Of a stretch of 64,000 nucleotides of DNA, positions 21,480 to 30,059 are shown piece after piece. Position 1 is the first letter of the stretch; each line of letters opens with the position of its first letter. The translations under genes and the position numbers were made by a program. Location: the NCBI GenBank assembly GCA_002928965.1, contig PERU01000001.1, positions 472,149 to 536,148 of the forward strand, written 5' to 3'. Below the pieces are notes generated by a model. That model saw only the letters and a program-made list of their open reading frames with translations, ran no database searches and was not told where the DNA came from. Origin of the DNA: Methylomonas sp. (GTDB lineage: Bacteria; Pseudomonadota; Gammaproteobacteria; Methylococcales; Methylomonadaceae).

Positions 21480-21917
21480 TTAACAACGTAAGGTAAAAGT
21501 CACCGGGCCATTGTTAATTAACGACACCTGCATATCCGCGCCGAATTCGCCAAATTGGCTGCCGGGATAGACTTCACTGGCCAATTGCTGAAAATAGCCA
21601 AACAATTCCCGCCCCATTTGCGGGGGTGCTGCAGAGGCAAAACTGGGTCGATTGCCTTTTTGAGTATCGGCCGCCAGCGTAAATTGCGGCACGATCAGTA
21701 AGCCGCCATGGATGTCACGCAAGCTGAGATTCATTTTATCGTCGGCGTCCGCAAAGATACGGTAATTGAGGATGCGCTCCAACAGTCGATTCGCCTGTTG
21801 CTGAGTATCGTTTTTTTCCACGGCTACCAAAGCCATGATGCCTTCGCCGATGATGCCGATATCCACATGGTTGACGGTGACTTTAGCGTGAGTGACGCGT
21901 TGAATGATGCTGATCAT
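21480..21917 (-). CDS. dtd: D-aminoacyl-tRNA deacylase
   Basis: Dtd removes D-amino acids and glycine wrongly attached to tRNA. The 145-residue protein aligns well along its length: MISIIQRVTHAKVTV at the start, GLLIVPQFTLAADTQKGNRPSF in the middle and MQVSLINNGPVTFTL at the end, the last carrying the GPVT cross-subunit motif. The canonical SQFTL motif reads PQFTL here, replacing a conserved active-site serine by proline. Read as seen; a sequencing error is a simple alternative. A gamma-glutamylcyclotransferase-like gene lies 32 bases upstream on the same strand. Confidence 0.93.
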   Translation of the reverse strand: MISIIQRVTHAKVTVNHVDIGIIGEGIMALVAVEKNDTQQQANRLLERILNYRIFADADDKMNLSLRDIHGGLLIVPQFTLAADTQKGNRPSFASAAPPQMGRELFGYFQQLASEVYPGSQFGEFGADMQVSLINNGPVTFTLRC

Positions 21918-21949
21918 GCTGGAATTTTATGGGTTGAACGCAGTTGAAA

Positions 21950-22381
21950 TTATCGCGGTGAGCGATGCCTATCGGGCAGGTAATTCAAATAGTCACCACC
22001 GCTGATGTGCTTTAATCCGCTAGTAGGATGATTGTAAACATAAACCCAGCACGTTAAGCGCCGTCCATCAGAGAATGTTACACATTTTGTTAGTCGTTTG
22101 TACTCATGCGGCTGTGGGAATTGGCTGGCGCATTCTTCATATTGATCCAGGCTTTTTAACAATTTGTCGGGTTGCTTCAAGCGATACACTTCACCCTGAA
22201 CTTCAAAGCCGCTGAATGCAGGGGTTGTAATAAGTCCTGGATAATTATCGACTAGATACAGTTTGCCGGGTAGGTGGGCTGTGCCGATAAACACTACCTG
22301 ATTGTTTAAGAGCGCATGTAAACTGCCATCAAGGGCTTGGCGCAAACTGCCATAAACAAATAGATGATTTACTCTCGGCAC
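21950..22381 (-). CDS. Gamma-glutamylcyclotransferase-fold protein (YtfP-like)
   Basis: A 143-residue protein with the AIG2/GGCT fold. The substrate-cavity signature FVYGSLRQ is at residues 8-15 and the candidate catalytic glutamate lies in LDQYEECA (about residue 81). Relatives cyclise gamma-glutamyl amines or amino acids to 5-oxoproline, though many bacterial members have no proven substrate. The start is GTG at 22381. greB ends 12 bases upstream, so the two are probably co-transcribed. Confidence 0.82.
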   Translation of the reverse strand: MPRVNHLFVYGSLRQALDGSLHALLNNQVVFIGTAHLPGKLYLVDNYPGLITTPAFSGFEVQGEVYRLKQPDKLLKSLDQYEECASQFPQPHEYKRLTKCVTFSDGRRLTCWVYVYNHPTSGLKHISGGDYLNYLPDRHRSPR

Positions 22382-22393
22382 GATGCGGTTAAA

Positions 22394-22885
22394 TCAGTAT
22401 CTAATGTTAACCAAGTAATATCGAATGTGCTTATCGCCTTGATGGATCACCACTTTGTCATCGATATGCTTTTTTAACAGCGCCCGTGCCAAGGGTGAAT
22501 CCAGGCTGATTAAACCGCCGCTGGTATCAATTTCATCTGCACCAACGATGCGATAAGTCACGTCATCACCGTCTTCATTTTCCAAGGTAACCCAGGCACC
22601 GAAAAATACTTGACCTTGATTGCCGGGTTTCTCGGAAACCACAGTCAAAGAGGGTAGACGTTTTTGTAAATAATGAATGCGCCGGTCAATCTCGCGTAAC
22701 TCTTTTTTGCGATAAATATATTCTGCATTTTCCGAGCGATCGCCTTCTGCCGCGGCAGCGGAAACGGCTGCCGTGACATGCTTGCGTCTTTCCCACAGGG
22801 CTTTTAATTCCTGCTCCAAAACTGTATAGCCTTCTGCGGTAATGTAAGGCGAAGATTTTGGTTTGGGTGGTCTCCAACGTGACAT
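22394..22885 (-). CDS. greB: Transcription elongation factor GreB
   Basis: GreB rescues backtracked RNA polymerase by stimulating transcript cleavage. The 163-residue protein shows the N-terminal coiled coil with the tip region [20 protein letters not shown], where the acidic residues D and E act in cleavage, and the C-terminal FKBP-like domain with [20 protein letters not shown] and [10 protein letters not shown]. The extra basic N-terminus ([16 protein letters not shown]) favours GreB over GreA. It diverges from slyD with a short shared upstream region. Confidence 0.93.
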   Translation of the reverse strand: MSRWRPPKPKSSPYITAEGYTVLEQELKALWERRKHVTAAVSAAAAEGDRSENAEYIYRKKELREIDRRIHYLQKRLPSLTVVSEKPGNQGQVFFGAWVTLENEDGDDVTYRIVGADEIDTSGGLISLDSPLARALLKKHIDDKVVIHQGDKHIRYYLVNIRY

Positions 22886-22909
22886 GGGCTTTCGGCTTAA
22901 GGTTATAAT
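22879..22909 (+). promoter_or_regulatory. Putative slyD promoter
   Basis: TATAAT is present at 22904-22909, 33 bases before the slyD ATG. GTGACA at 22879-22884 is the best -35 candidate but sits 19 bases away, longer than ideal, and overlaps the greB start. The -10 is convincing, the -35 less so. Confidence 0.4.
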
Positions 22910-22941
22910 AAGAATTTAATACAAACTATCTAAAGGCAGTC

Positions 22942-23418
22942 ATGCAAATCACTGATAAAACAGCTGTTTCAATTCATTATACCTTAACCAATCCCAGCGG
23001 CGAGGAGTTGGATAGTTCGCGTGGAGAAGAGCCGTTGTTGTATTTGCATGGTGCCGGCAACATCATCGGCGGATTGGAAACGGCACTGACGGGTAAATCT
23101 GTGGGCGATACCTTTACCGTCACCATTCCACCAGCCGATGCGTACGGTGAAATGGCGCCGGATATGGTACAAGTGGTTTCGAAAAAAATGTTTGACGGTA
23201 TGGATATAGAAATTGGCATGCAGTTTCATGCAGATGTCAGCCATGGTTCCGGCGTTATCACCATCACTGAAATCAATGGTGACGATGTCACAGTGGATGG
23301 CAATCATCCACTGGCTGGTGAAACGCTGATTTTTGATGTGGAAGTACTGGATGTCAGACCTGCAACCCCAGACGAGTGGGCGCATGGACATATTCATGGT
23401 GCGGGGTGTAATCATTAA
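22942..23418 (+). CDS. slyD: FKBP-type peptidyl-prolyl isomerase SlyD
   Basis: SlyD is a cytoplasmic prolyl isomerase and chaperone, also a metallochaperone for nickel in hydrogenase assembly in some bacteria. The FKBP core flanks an insert-in-flap domain: MQITDKTAVSIHYTL, LYLHGAGNIIGGLE, then VVSKKMFDGMDIEIGMQFHA and TVDGNHPLAGETLIFDVEV. The C-terminus is short with a few metal-binding residues (HGHIHGAGCNH) rather than the long His/Cys tail of Escherichia coli SlyD. 158 residues is close to the tail-poor members. Confidence 0.93.
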   Translation: MQITDKTAVSIHYTLTNPSGEELDSSRGEEPLLYLHGAGNIIGGLETALTGKSVGDTFTVTIPPADAYGEMAPDMVQVVSKKMFDGMDIEIGMQFHADVSHGSGVITITEINGDDVTVDGNHPLAGETLIFDVEVLDVRPATPDEWAHGHIHGAGCNH

Positions 23419-23516
23419 AACTAATCCGTTTGGTGGAGAAACAGGTTTAGTTTTTCGCTAAATAATATTAATTTGCTGGGCTTAAACCGACCTAAGATTA
23501 GGTTTGGGAGGGATGT

Positions 23517-24494
23517 ATGAACGACCCTGAAATGCTTTATGAACGGTTAAGAAATGCTGTGCCCATTTCACCCAAAACCGTGTTGTTGGGGATTTTGGTG
23601 CTTACCGCCGTCAATATGTCGTTTTATACAATCCCTGCCGAATCTGAAGGTATTGTGTTGCGGTTTGGCCGCTACATCGACAAAGTGCCTTCCGGTTTGC
23701 ATGCCAAGTTACCGTTTGGCATTGACGATGTGATTGAAGTACCTACTCAGCGCCAACAAAAACTTGAATTTGGTTTTGCGTCATCTTCCTACACCAATCC
23801 GGATCAAATCGGCAACGACCCCAATTTGGAAAAATCCATGGTGACGGGTGATTTGAATGCCGCGCTGGTGGAATGGATCGTGCAATATCGCATTACCGAT
23901 CCTGAAAAGTATTTATTCGATGTGCGTGATCCCGGCACCACCTTGCGGGATATTTCCGAAGCGGTGATGCGGGAAGTGGTGGGTGACCGGACGGTGGATG
24001 AAATCATCACCATAGGTCGCCAAGAGATTGAAGATTCCGTGTTGGCGAGGATGCGAACCATTGCTGAACGCTACAATCTGGGCGTTTCGATCAATCAAGT
24101 ACAACTCAAAAACGTCAATCCGCCGGTGCCGGTGCAGTCGTCGTTTAACGAAGTCAACCGGGCCCAGCAGGACCGGGAAAATGTCATCAACATTGCGAAT
24201 GGCGAATACAACAAAGCCGTTCCCCGCACCCGCGGCGAAGCCGATCAAACCATCCGGGCCGCAGAAGGCTATCGTTTCAAACGTATCAATGAAGCAGAGG
24301 GCGATGCTGCCGCCTTCAATCAGGTTTTGGAACAATACTTAAAAGCGCCGGATGTCACCCGTGCGCGTATTTATCTGGAAACGCTAGGTGATGTACTGCC
24401 GCAGGCCAGACAACAAATCATCGTCGATGATACGGTACAGCAGATCATGCCGATGTTGCCGTTAAACGCCAAAATACTGGAGGCTGCGCCATGA
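23517..24494 (+). CDS. hflK: Second HflK-type SPFH protein
   Basis: A 325-residue HflK paralogue. One N-terminal membrane segment (about residues 22-41) leads into the SPFH domain (ESEGIVLRFGRYIDKVPSGL, LNAALVEWIVQYRITDPEKY). The helical part has VNPPVPVQSSFNEVNRAQQD and ends in MPMLPLNAKILEAAP. The Gly/Pro-rich cytoplasmic N-terminus of classical HflK is missing, so it is shorter than the Escherichia coli protein. A strong ribosome site (GGGAGG) precedes the ATG. The stop overlaps the HflC partner by 4 bases. It differs clearly from the HflK at the left edge; both pairs being in one genome is unusual. Confidence 0.9.
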   Translation: MNDPEMLYERLRNAVPISPKTVLLGILVLTAVNMSFYTIPAESEGIVLRFGRYIDKVPSGLHAKLPFGIDDVIEVPTQRQQKLEFGFASSSYTNPDQIGNDPNLEKSMVTGDLNAALVEWIVQYRITDPEKYLFDVRDPGTTLRDISEAVMREVVGDRTVDEIITIGRQEIEDSVLARMRTIAERYNLGVSINQVQLKNVNPPVPVQSSFNEVNRAQQDRENVINIANGEYNKAVPRTRGEADQTIRAAEGYRFKRINEAEGDAAAFNQVLEQYLKAPDVTRARIYLETLGDVLPQARQQIIVDDTVQQIMPMLPLNAKILEAAP

Positions 24495-25453
24495 ATACAT
24501 CCCTAAAGGCGGGTTTTTCGCTCGGCATCCTGGCGCTGGCTTTTTACCTGTCAGCGTTCACTGTCAATCAAGCCGAGCAGGTGATTATTACCCAATTTGG
24601 CCGGCCAATCGGCGATCCGGTCACAGAACCGGGTTTGCATTTCAAACTGCCCTTCGTGCAACAGGTCAACAGCTTTGATAAACGCTATCTGGCCTGGGAC
24701 GGGCCGATGGTGGAAATGTCCACCAAGGACAAAACCTATGTGCAGGTCGATACCTTCGCCCGCTGGCGGATTACCGACCCGATGCGATACTACCTGCGCT
24801 TGCGGGATGAGCGCAGCGCTCAATCCCGTCTGGAAGATATTTTGGGCAGTGAAACCCGCACCGCCATTGCCAGAAACGAGTTAATCGAAGTGGTACGTAC
24901 CGATAAGGATCGTAAACCCTTTGTCGATGAAACCCTGGGTGAATTGGTGGGCGAGGGCACTTTGGGCCAATTAAGACCGATTCGGGTGGGTCGGGTAGCC
25001 ATCGAAAACAGTGTGTTCGACGCTGCTGCACCCAAACTTGAAGAATTTGGCATCCAGTTGCTGGATGTGCGTTTTAAGCGCATCAATTACAACCAGGAAG
25101 TTTTGGAGCGTATATATCAACGGATGATCAGCGAACGGCTGCAAATTGCCCAGCGTTTCAGATCGGAAGGTGAGGGTGAAGCGGCCCGTATTAATGGTAA
25201 TAGGGAGCGCGACATCAACGAAATTCAGTCCACCGCCTATAAGCGGGTACAGGAAATTCAAGGTGAAGCCGACGCTAAAGCCACTGAAATTTACGCCAAA
25301 GCCTATGCGCAAAAGCCTGAAGCAGCCAGGTTTTACAAGTTTACCAAGAGCATGGAAACCTACCGCAAGGTCATCAACAGCGATGCCACTATTGTGTTGT
25401 CGACCAACAGCGAATTATTTGGCTTGTTGAAGCGGGCGGAAGCAAAGGATTAA
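24491..25453 (+). CDS. hflC: Second HflC-type SPFH protein
   Basis: A 320-residue HflC paralogue. N-terminal hydrophobic segment (about residues 8-25), then SPFH signatures TVNQAEQVIITQFGRPIGDP, LHFKLPFVQQVNSFDKRYL and FARWRITDPMRYY. RFKRINYNQEVLERIYQRM and the charged helix QRFRSEGEGEAARINGNRER match HflC. ATG overlaps the HflK stop (ATGA). It is about 35 residues longer than the HflC at 835-1689. Regulation of FtsH is the family role; whether this pair acts on FtsH here is unknown. Confidence 0.9.
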   Translation: MNTSLKAGFSLGILALAFYLSAFTVNQAEQVIITQFGRPIGDPVTEPGLHFKLPFVQQVNSFDKRYLAWDGPMVEMSTKDKTYVQVDTFARWRITDPMRYYLRLRDERSAQSRLEDILGSETRTAIARNELIEVVRTDKDRKPFVDETLGELVGEGTLGQLRPIRVGRVAIENSVFDAAAPKLEEFGIQLLDVRFKRINYNQEVLERIYQRMISERLQIAQRFRSEGEGEAARINGNRERDINEIQSTAYKRVQEIQGEADAKATEIYAKAYAQKPEAARFYKFTKSMETYRKVINSDATIVLSTNSELFGLLKRAEAKD

Positions 25454-25514
25454 AAAATTTCACAGGCTTTCTGTTATCAATCAACAACCCATGCAACGTT
25501 ATTTCTAATCAACC

Positions 25515-26732
25515 ATGCCATTATTTTCTTACAAGGTAGTTAACAATCAAGGTGTGACCGAGGAAGGTGTGCGCGATGCTAAGGATGAGCAGGCGTTACT
25601 GTTGGAGTTGCAGACTCAGGGTTTGATCCCCATCCGTATCGATACAGCCAAAGATAAGACCTTTCTGGGGATCAGGCTTAAATCGGCAGGCTTAAAGTTA
25701 TCGAATAAAGAAATCGGCATGTTGACCAGTGAATTGGCAACCTTGTTGGAATCCGGTCTGCCGCTGGATCGTTCGCTGACTATTTTGCTGCAGTTAACCG
25801 AAGACAACCTCAAGCTCAACAAACTGGTGGCGAATGTTTTAGAGAGAGTCAAAGCCGGAAAGGCCTTTGCTGATGCCCTGGAAAGTCAGAGCGGGGTGTT
25901 TTCCAAATTTTATTTGAACATGATTCGTGCCGGCGAGATGGGCGGTAATCTGGGCGGGGTTTTGCAACGCTTGGGTGATTACCTGGAACGCAGTCAGGAG
26001 TTAAAAGACACGGTCAGCACGGCACTGATTTATCCGGCTATTTTGCTGGTGATGTCCATGGCGTCGTTATTTGTGATGCTGACCTTCGTGGTACCGCAAT
26101 TCAAGGAAATGTTTGAAAGTGCCGGTCAAGCCCTGCCGGTGCCGACCCAGATTGTGGTGGGCTTGGCGGAGATTCTGCAGGGGTATTGGTGGTTAATACT
26201 GCTATTGATTTTAGGCGCCGTGCAATTCATGAAATCGCAACTCGGCAATCCGGTCAGCAAGAAACAATGGGATGGACGTTTTTTACGCATGCCGCTGTTT
26301 GGCGAGATTATCACCAATATGGAAACCGCCAATTTCAGCCGTACTTTTGGTACTTTGCTGGGTAATGGCGTGTCGATTTTAAAATCGTTGGGCATTGTCC
26401 GGGAAACCGTCAGTAACACAGTATTGGCGGAGTTTTTGGAGCAGGCCGAAGAGCAGCTAAAACAGGGACGCACCATGTCCGAGGCCATGAGCAAACAAAA
26501 CCTGTTTCCCAAACTGGCCGTGCAAATGATTAAAATGGGTGAAGAAACCGGCAAACTGGAAGAGATGCTGATGCGGGTAGCGGTGATTTATGACAAACAG
26601 TTAAAAACCACTATCCAGCGTATGCTGGCCCTGCTGGAACCTGCATTGATAATTTCTTTGGGATTGATGATAGCCGGTATCATTGTCTCGATTTTATTAG
26701 CTATTTTGAGTGTCAACGATCTTGCTGTCTAA
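25515..26732 (+). CDS. gspF: Type II secretion inner-membrane platform protein GspF
   Basis: GspF is the polytopic platform protein that couples the cytoplasmic ATPase to pseudopilus growth. The 405-residue protein has two repeated cytoplasmic domains (LTSELATLLESGLPLDRSLT; later FSRTFGTLLGNGVSILKSLG) each followed by a membrane segment, and a last helix near the C-terminus (LIISLGLMIAGIIVSILLAI). It opens the gsp cluster. The usual gspE upstream is absent; hflC lies there instead. PilC of type IV pili is similar, but the following GspG-GspD genes settle the call. Confidence 0.93.
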   Translation: MPLFSYKVVNNQGVTEEGVRDAKDEQALLLELQTQGLIPIRIDTAKDKTFLGIRLKSAGLKLSNKEIGMLTSELATLLESGLPLDRSLTILLQLTEDNLKLNKLVANVLERVKAGKAFADALESQSGVFSKFYLNMIRAGEMGGNLGGVLQRLGDYLERSQELKDTVSTALIYPAILLVMSMASLFVMLTFVVPQFKEMFESAGQALPVPTQIVVGLAEILQGYWWLILLLILGAVQFMKSQLGNPVSKKQWDGRFLRMPLFGEIITNMETANFSRTFGTLLGNGVSILKSLGIVRETVSNTVLAEFLEQAEEQLKQGRTMSEAMSKQNLFPKLAVQMIKMGEETGKLEEMLMRVAVIYDKQLKTTIQRMLALLEPALIISLGLMIAGIIVSILLAILSVNDLAV

Positions 26733-26745
26733 AGGAGGCGCAATC

Positions 26746-27174
26746 ATGCAACACACTTTAAACCGTCGGTTGAACGGTTTTACTTTATTGGAGCTTTTGG
26801 TGGTTTTAGGCATTATTGCGTTGTTGGCCGGGATTGTCGGTCCACAGGTGATGAAGCACATGGGCGCTTCCAAAACCAAAGCAGCCAAAGTACAAATTGA
26901 AGACCTGTCCGCCGCACTGGATATGTACAAGCTCGATGAGGGGCGCTATCCATCGCAGCAACAAGGCCTGAATGCCTTGATCGAAAAACCCAATGATGCC
27001 AAGCGCTGGAATGGTCCTTACCTGCGTAAGGAAAAAGTCCCCCAAGACCCCTGGATGAACGAATATCACTATGTGTTCCCAGGCCAGCATGGCAGTTTCG
27101 ATGTGTTCAGTTTTGGCGCTGATGAAAAAGAAGGCGGCGAAGGCGAAGATCAGGACATCAATAGCTGGGAATAA
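26746..27174 (+). CDS. gspG: Major pseudopilin GspG
   Basis: GspG builds the pseudopilus of the type II secretion system. ATG at 26746 was chosen because AGGAGG (26733-26738) lies seven bases upstream; it yields MQHTLNRRLNGFTLLEL, a short basic leader cut by prepilin peptidase after Gly, with Glu at +5. The mature part has the GspG hallmark LDEGRYPSQQQGLNALIEKP, the calcium-site region and the C-terminal WMNEYHYVFPGQHGSFDVFS. 142 residues is normal. A dispersed repeat fills the 355 bp to gspH. Confidence 0.95.
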   Translation: MQHTLNRRLNGFTLLELLVVLGIIALLAGIVGPQVMKHMGASKTKAAKVQIEDLSAALDMYKLDEGRYPSQQQGLNALIEKPNDAKRWNGPYLRKEKVPQDPWMNEYHYVFPGQHGSFDVFSFGADEKEGGEGEDQDINSWE

Positions 27175-27236
27175 GTCGCTGTGCCAATTCCGATTATTAT
27201 CCCGTTTCAAATTATTGCTGGTATTCCATTCGGACT

Positions 27237-27510
27237 GAGTTTGGCTAAAGATATGGATATGGATATGGATATGGATATGGATATGGGTGACAATAATTTC
27301 TCTGTTTTGGCTGCTAAGGATTTTCCCGTTCGTCCTGAGCCTGACCAAGGATGGACGCGGCAATACGGGCTCTCGCCGCGCCAGACCATTCATGCTTCGA
27401 CTCTGTTCGACACGAACACTTTGGCGGGAACAGTTGTTCGGGACGTTATGTTTGACAAAGTCCCAAGCTCAATGACAGCGTCCTTCGACAAACTCAGTGC
27501 GAACGTTATT
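27237..27510. repeat. Dispersed repeat D, copy 1, inside the gsp cluster
   Basis: The 355-bp stretch between gspG and gspH holds a repeat whose reverse complement recurs at 45232-45410 (shared landmarks: GATATGGGTGA near the start, GGATTTTCCCGTTCGTCC in the middle and GTTGTTCGGGACGTTAT near the end). It can be read in frame as a short peptide, but this resembles the chance-coding dispersed repeats known from many bacterial genomes and no start signal supports it. Its end touches the gspH upstream region. Confidence 0.75.
27251..27286 (+). repeat. Hexanucleotide tandem repeat (ATATGG)6
   Basis: Six perfect copies of ATATGG in a row, at the left end of repeat D copy 1. The other D copy has only one ATATGG, so the tract has expanded here. 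It could vary in copy number by slippage. Confidence 0.95.
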
Positions 27511-27529
27511 TAAGGGCCAGGATAATAAC

Positions 27530-27991
27530 TTGACGGGGATAAGCAAGACCCAACAGGGTTTTACTTTGTTAGAGCTAATTATCGTGTTGCTGATCAGCGT
27601 ACTGGGCTTTGCAGTCGTTGGCAGCAATATCGCTTCCGGCAATCAAAGTACCCGTATACAGGCGGCAGCGCGGGATATTGCTTCGGCTTTACGCTACGCT
27701 CACGGCCAGTCGTTGATGAGTCGGCAACCGGTCAGCGTGGCAATCAATCTGGACGATAACAGCTATCGCATCAGCAACCGGGGCAAACGCTACCCTCTGG
27801 ACGAAAAAATCGACATTTCCGTCACCGTAGCCGAGGAAGAATTTACCGATGGACAGCAAGCCAGTATTCGCTTTTTCGGCGACGGCTCGTCAACCGGGGG
27901 ACGGATTACCCTGGAATGGGGTAAACAATTGCGCCGTATCGATGTGAATTGGATTACCGGTGCCGTCAGCATTCATGATTCGGCGGCATAA
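27530..27991 (+). CDS. gspH: Minor pseudopilin GspH
   Basis: A type II secretion minor pseudopilin of 153 residues. The TTG start at 27530 has AGGA at 27519-27522 and gives the short leader MTGISKTQQG before FTLLELIIVLLISVLGFAVV. A GTG start at 27497 would add 11 residues but lies inside the repeat D end, so TTG is preferred. The mature domain has the GspH/FimT pattern ALRYAHGQSLMSRQPVSVAI. It overlaps gspI by 17 bases. The odd start may result from the repeat having replaced the original upstream region. Confidence 0.85.
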   Translation: MTGISKTQQGFTLLELIIVLLISVLGFAVVGSNIASGNQSTRIQAAARDIASALRYAHGQSLMSRQPVSVAINLDDNSYRISNRGKRYPLDEKIDISVTVAEEEFTDGQQASIRFFGDGSSTGGRITLEWGKQLRRIDVNWITGAVSIHDSAA

Positions 27992-28406
27992 GGGCTTTTC
28001 GCTACTGGAAATCCTGGTGGCCTTCGCCATTATGGCGGTGGCACTCACCATCGTGCTGCGTATTTTTGGCTCCGGGGTTAATAATGCGGTGATCTCGGAA
28101 GAATATAGTCTGGCAGTGCAAATAGCCGAATCCATCATGGCCAGAACAGGCGTCGAAACGCCGCTACAAATCGGTGAAATATCCGGTAGTGAAGCGGATA
28201 AATATGCTTGGTGGATTCGCATAACGCCGGTAGCCGGCCCCCCGCCAAAATCCCGCCCGCGCTTTAAATCCCAGGAACAAGTTGACGATAGACCGGTGAT
28301 GAAATTAATGGCAGTGCAGGTGCGTGTCAGTTGGGGTGACCGCACCGATCAGCAGCGTGCTGTTGAATTACACAATTTAAGACTTGTGCAGGAACCTGCA
28401 TCGTGA
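27975..28406 (+). CDS. gspI: Minor pseudopilin GspI
   Basis: A 143-residue minor pseudopilin that with GspJ and GspK caps the pseudopilus tip. MIRRHKG precedes FSLLEILVAFAIMAVALTIV with Glu at +5. The C-terminal half has the GspI pattern WWIRITPV and VQVRVSWGDR. The ATG lies within the end of gspH and the stop shares bases with the gspJ GTG, so translation is coupled throughout. Confidence 0.9.
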   Translation: MIRRHKGFSLLEILVAFAIMAVALTIVLRIFGSGVNNAVISEEYSLAVQIAESIMARTGVETPLQIGEISGSEADKYAWWIRITPVAGPPPKSRPRFKSQEQVDDRPVMKLMAVQVRVSWGDRTDQQRAVELHNLRLVQEPAS

Positions 28407-29089
28407 CATCTCGGTGCAGCAAGGGGTTTACACTGATCGAAGTGTTGATAGCCATGACTTTGCTGGGTGTCATGGTGGTTTTGTTGTTTAGCAGTTTGCG
28501 GATTGCCGCACAAAGCTGGAATGCCGGCGAAAACAAGATTGCCCGAGTTAATCAAAAAGCGGTGGTGTATCAATTTTTTAAACGTCACCTAACCACGATT
28601 CGACCGTTACCTGTACTGAACATTGACCAGAATAACCCGGAAGCGTTACAAGTTTTTCAAGGTTATCCGCAAAGCCTTCGGTTTGTGGCAGCGTTGCCTG
28701 CCAGTTCGGCACGCAAGGGATTGCAGGTATTTACCATCGCGCCCAATCCGAACCATGCATCGACTTTGATGGTCAGTTTGGTGCCTTACCGTCTCACCGA
28801 AGTCGATCAAAATCAGCCGCCGGACCGGCCGGAAGTATTGCTTGAAGATGTTGCCAAGTTGCAGTTTGCCTATTTCGGTAAAACTGAGGACGTCGCCGAG
28901 CCCCAATGGCGCGAGGAATGGACGTTAGCCGATCGTTTACCGCTGTTGATCAAGGTTGCCATTGCGCTTAAAGATGGTAGCTATTGGCCTGATATGATAT
29001 TCGCTACCAAAATTACCCAATCGGCTAATGCCGAAACGGTTGAGGGTGATAACGCACTGGCAAACGATGCAGTCGCCGATACGCCTTAA
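28403..29089 (+). CDS. gspJ: Minor pseudopilin GspJ
   Basis: A 228-residue minor pseudopilin of the tip complex. The GTG start overlaps the gspI stop by 4 bases. Leader MTSRCSKG is followed by FTLIEVLIAMTLLGVMVVLL with Glu at +5. The rest includes a beta-rich domain and a C-terminal region (WREEWTLADRLPLLIKVAIA) seen in this family. gspK begins one base after the stop. Confidence 0.9.
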   Translation: MTSRCSKGFTLIEVLIAMTLLGVMVVLLFSSLRIAAQSWNAGENKIARVNQKAVVYQFFKRHLTTIRPLPVLNIDQNNPEALQVFQGYPQSLRFVAALPASSARKGLQVFTIAPNPNHASTLMVSLVPYRLTEVDQNQPPDRPEVLLEDVAKLQFAYFGKTEDVAEPQWREEWTLADRLPLLIKVAIALKDGSYWPDMIFATKITQSANAETVEGDNALANDAVADTP

Positions 29090-29090
29090 C

Positions 29091-30059
29091 ATGAATTCGA
29101 CAACTGTTAATCGCCAGCGTGGGTTGGCGCTGGTTATCGTTATTTGGATACTGACGCTGCTGACTTTGATGGCGGGTAGCTTTGCAATGAGTATGCGCAG
29201 GGAAAGCAGTGTCAGCTATGCGATAGCCTCCAGCGCCAAAGCCCAGGCCTTAGCAGACAGTGGCGTGATTTTTGCGCAATTTAATTTAACTCAGTCTGAT
29301 GTCAATCAACGTTGGCGAGCGAATGGTGCAATCTATGAAATAATAGGCCCGGAAAGTCGGATGCGCATGCGGATTTTTTCGGAAGCCGGCAAAGTGGATA
29401 TCAATACCTCCAGCGAGCAGCAATTGGAGGCCGTTTTAAGCTCGGCGGTTCCCGATGACTGGCAGCGGCTGGCATTGTTAAATGCCATTCTGGACTGGCG
29501 GGACGCCGATGATGATACCCGTACTCAAGGCGCGGAAAAAAGACAATACAGACGAGCCGGTTTAACCTACGGCCCCAGCAACGCCGCCTTCCAGAGCCTG
29601 GAAGAATTGCAGCAGGTCTTGGGGATGACCGAGGCTATCTACACGGCGATACAAGGATTGATTACCGTGTATTCGGGGCAGCCGGAGATTGATCAACAAC
29701 AGGCTGCACCGGAACTGTTGACTTTGCTGGCGGAAGATTTAAAACGCCGTAACATCCAGGATCCTGCCTTGCAGAATAGATTACAAGCCAGGGATGACTT
29801 GAACAACGGTTTAGAAAATCCAGAGCAGGCCGGTATCGGAGAAAATCAAACCTATACTATTATTGTGGAGGTACAAGTGCGGCATGAAGCTGCGGCAGGA
29901 CTGGAAGCGGTGGTGCGCTACCAGGGGCAGGACCTGGAAAATCTGGTACCTTTCGAAACGCTGGACTGGAAACAAAATTTACAAGCAACGTCGTTATTTA
30001 ACAGTGCAATGGAACATTCGGTAATTACAATTCAAGATGAATTTAGATACGACGATTGA
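29091..30059 (+). CDS. gspK: Minor pseudopilin GspK
   Basis: The largest minor pseudopilin (322 residues), placed at the pseudopilus tip. Start ATG at 29091, one base after gspJ. MNSTTVNRQRG precedes LALVIVIWILTLLTLMAGSF; position +5 lacks the glutamate found in the other pseudopilins, as is typical of GspK. The inserted alpha domain holds helix-hairpin-helix-like segments (VDINTSSEQQLEAVLSS and ILDWRDADDDTR). The stop overlaps the gspL start by 23 bases. Confidence 0.92.
   Translation: MNSTTVNRQRGLALVIVIWILTLLTLMAGSFAMSMRRESSVSYAIASSAKAQALADSGVIFAQFNLTQSDVNQRWRANGAIYEIIGPESRMRMRIFSEAGKVDINTSSEQQLEAVLSSAVPDDWQRLALLNAILDWRDADDDTRTQGAEKRQYRRAGLTYGPSNAAFQSLEELQQVLGMTEAIYTAIQGLITVYSGQPEIDQQQAAPELLTLLAEDLKRRNIQDPALQNRLQARDDLNNGLENPEQAGIGENQTYTIIVEVQVRHEAAAGLEAVVRYQGQDLENLVPFETLDWKQNLQATSLFNSAMEHSVITIQDEFRYDD

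Noticed and set aside
27181..27513. 110-codon frame with alternating Asp-Met repeats between gspG and gspH
   Set aside because: The Asp-Met run is the (ATATGG)6 tract and the rest is dispersed repeat D; treated as non-coding.
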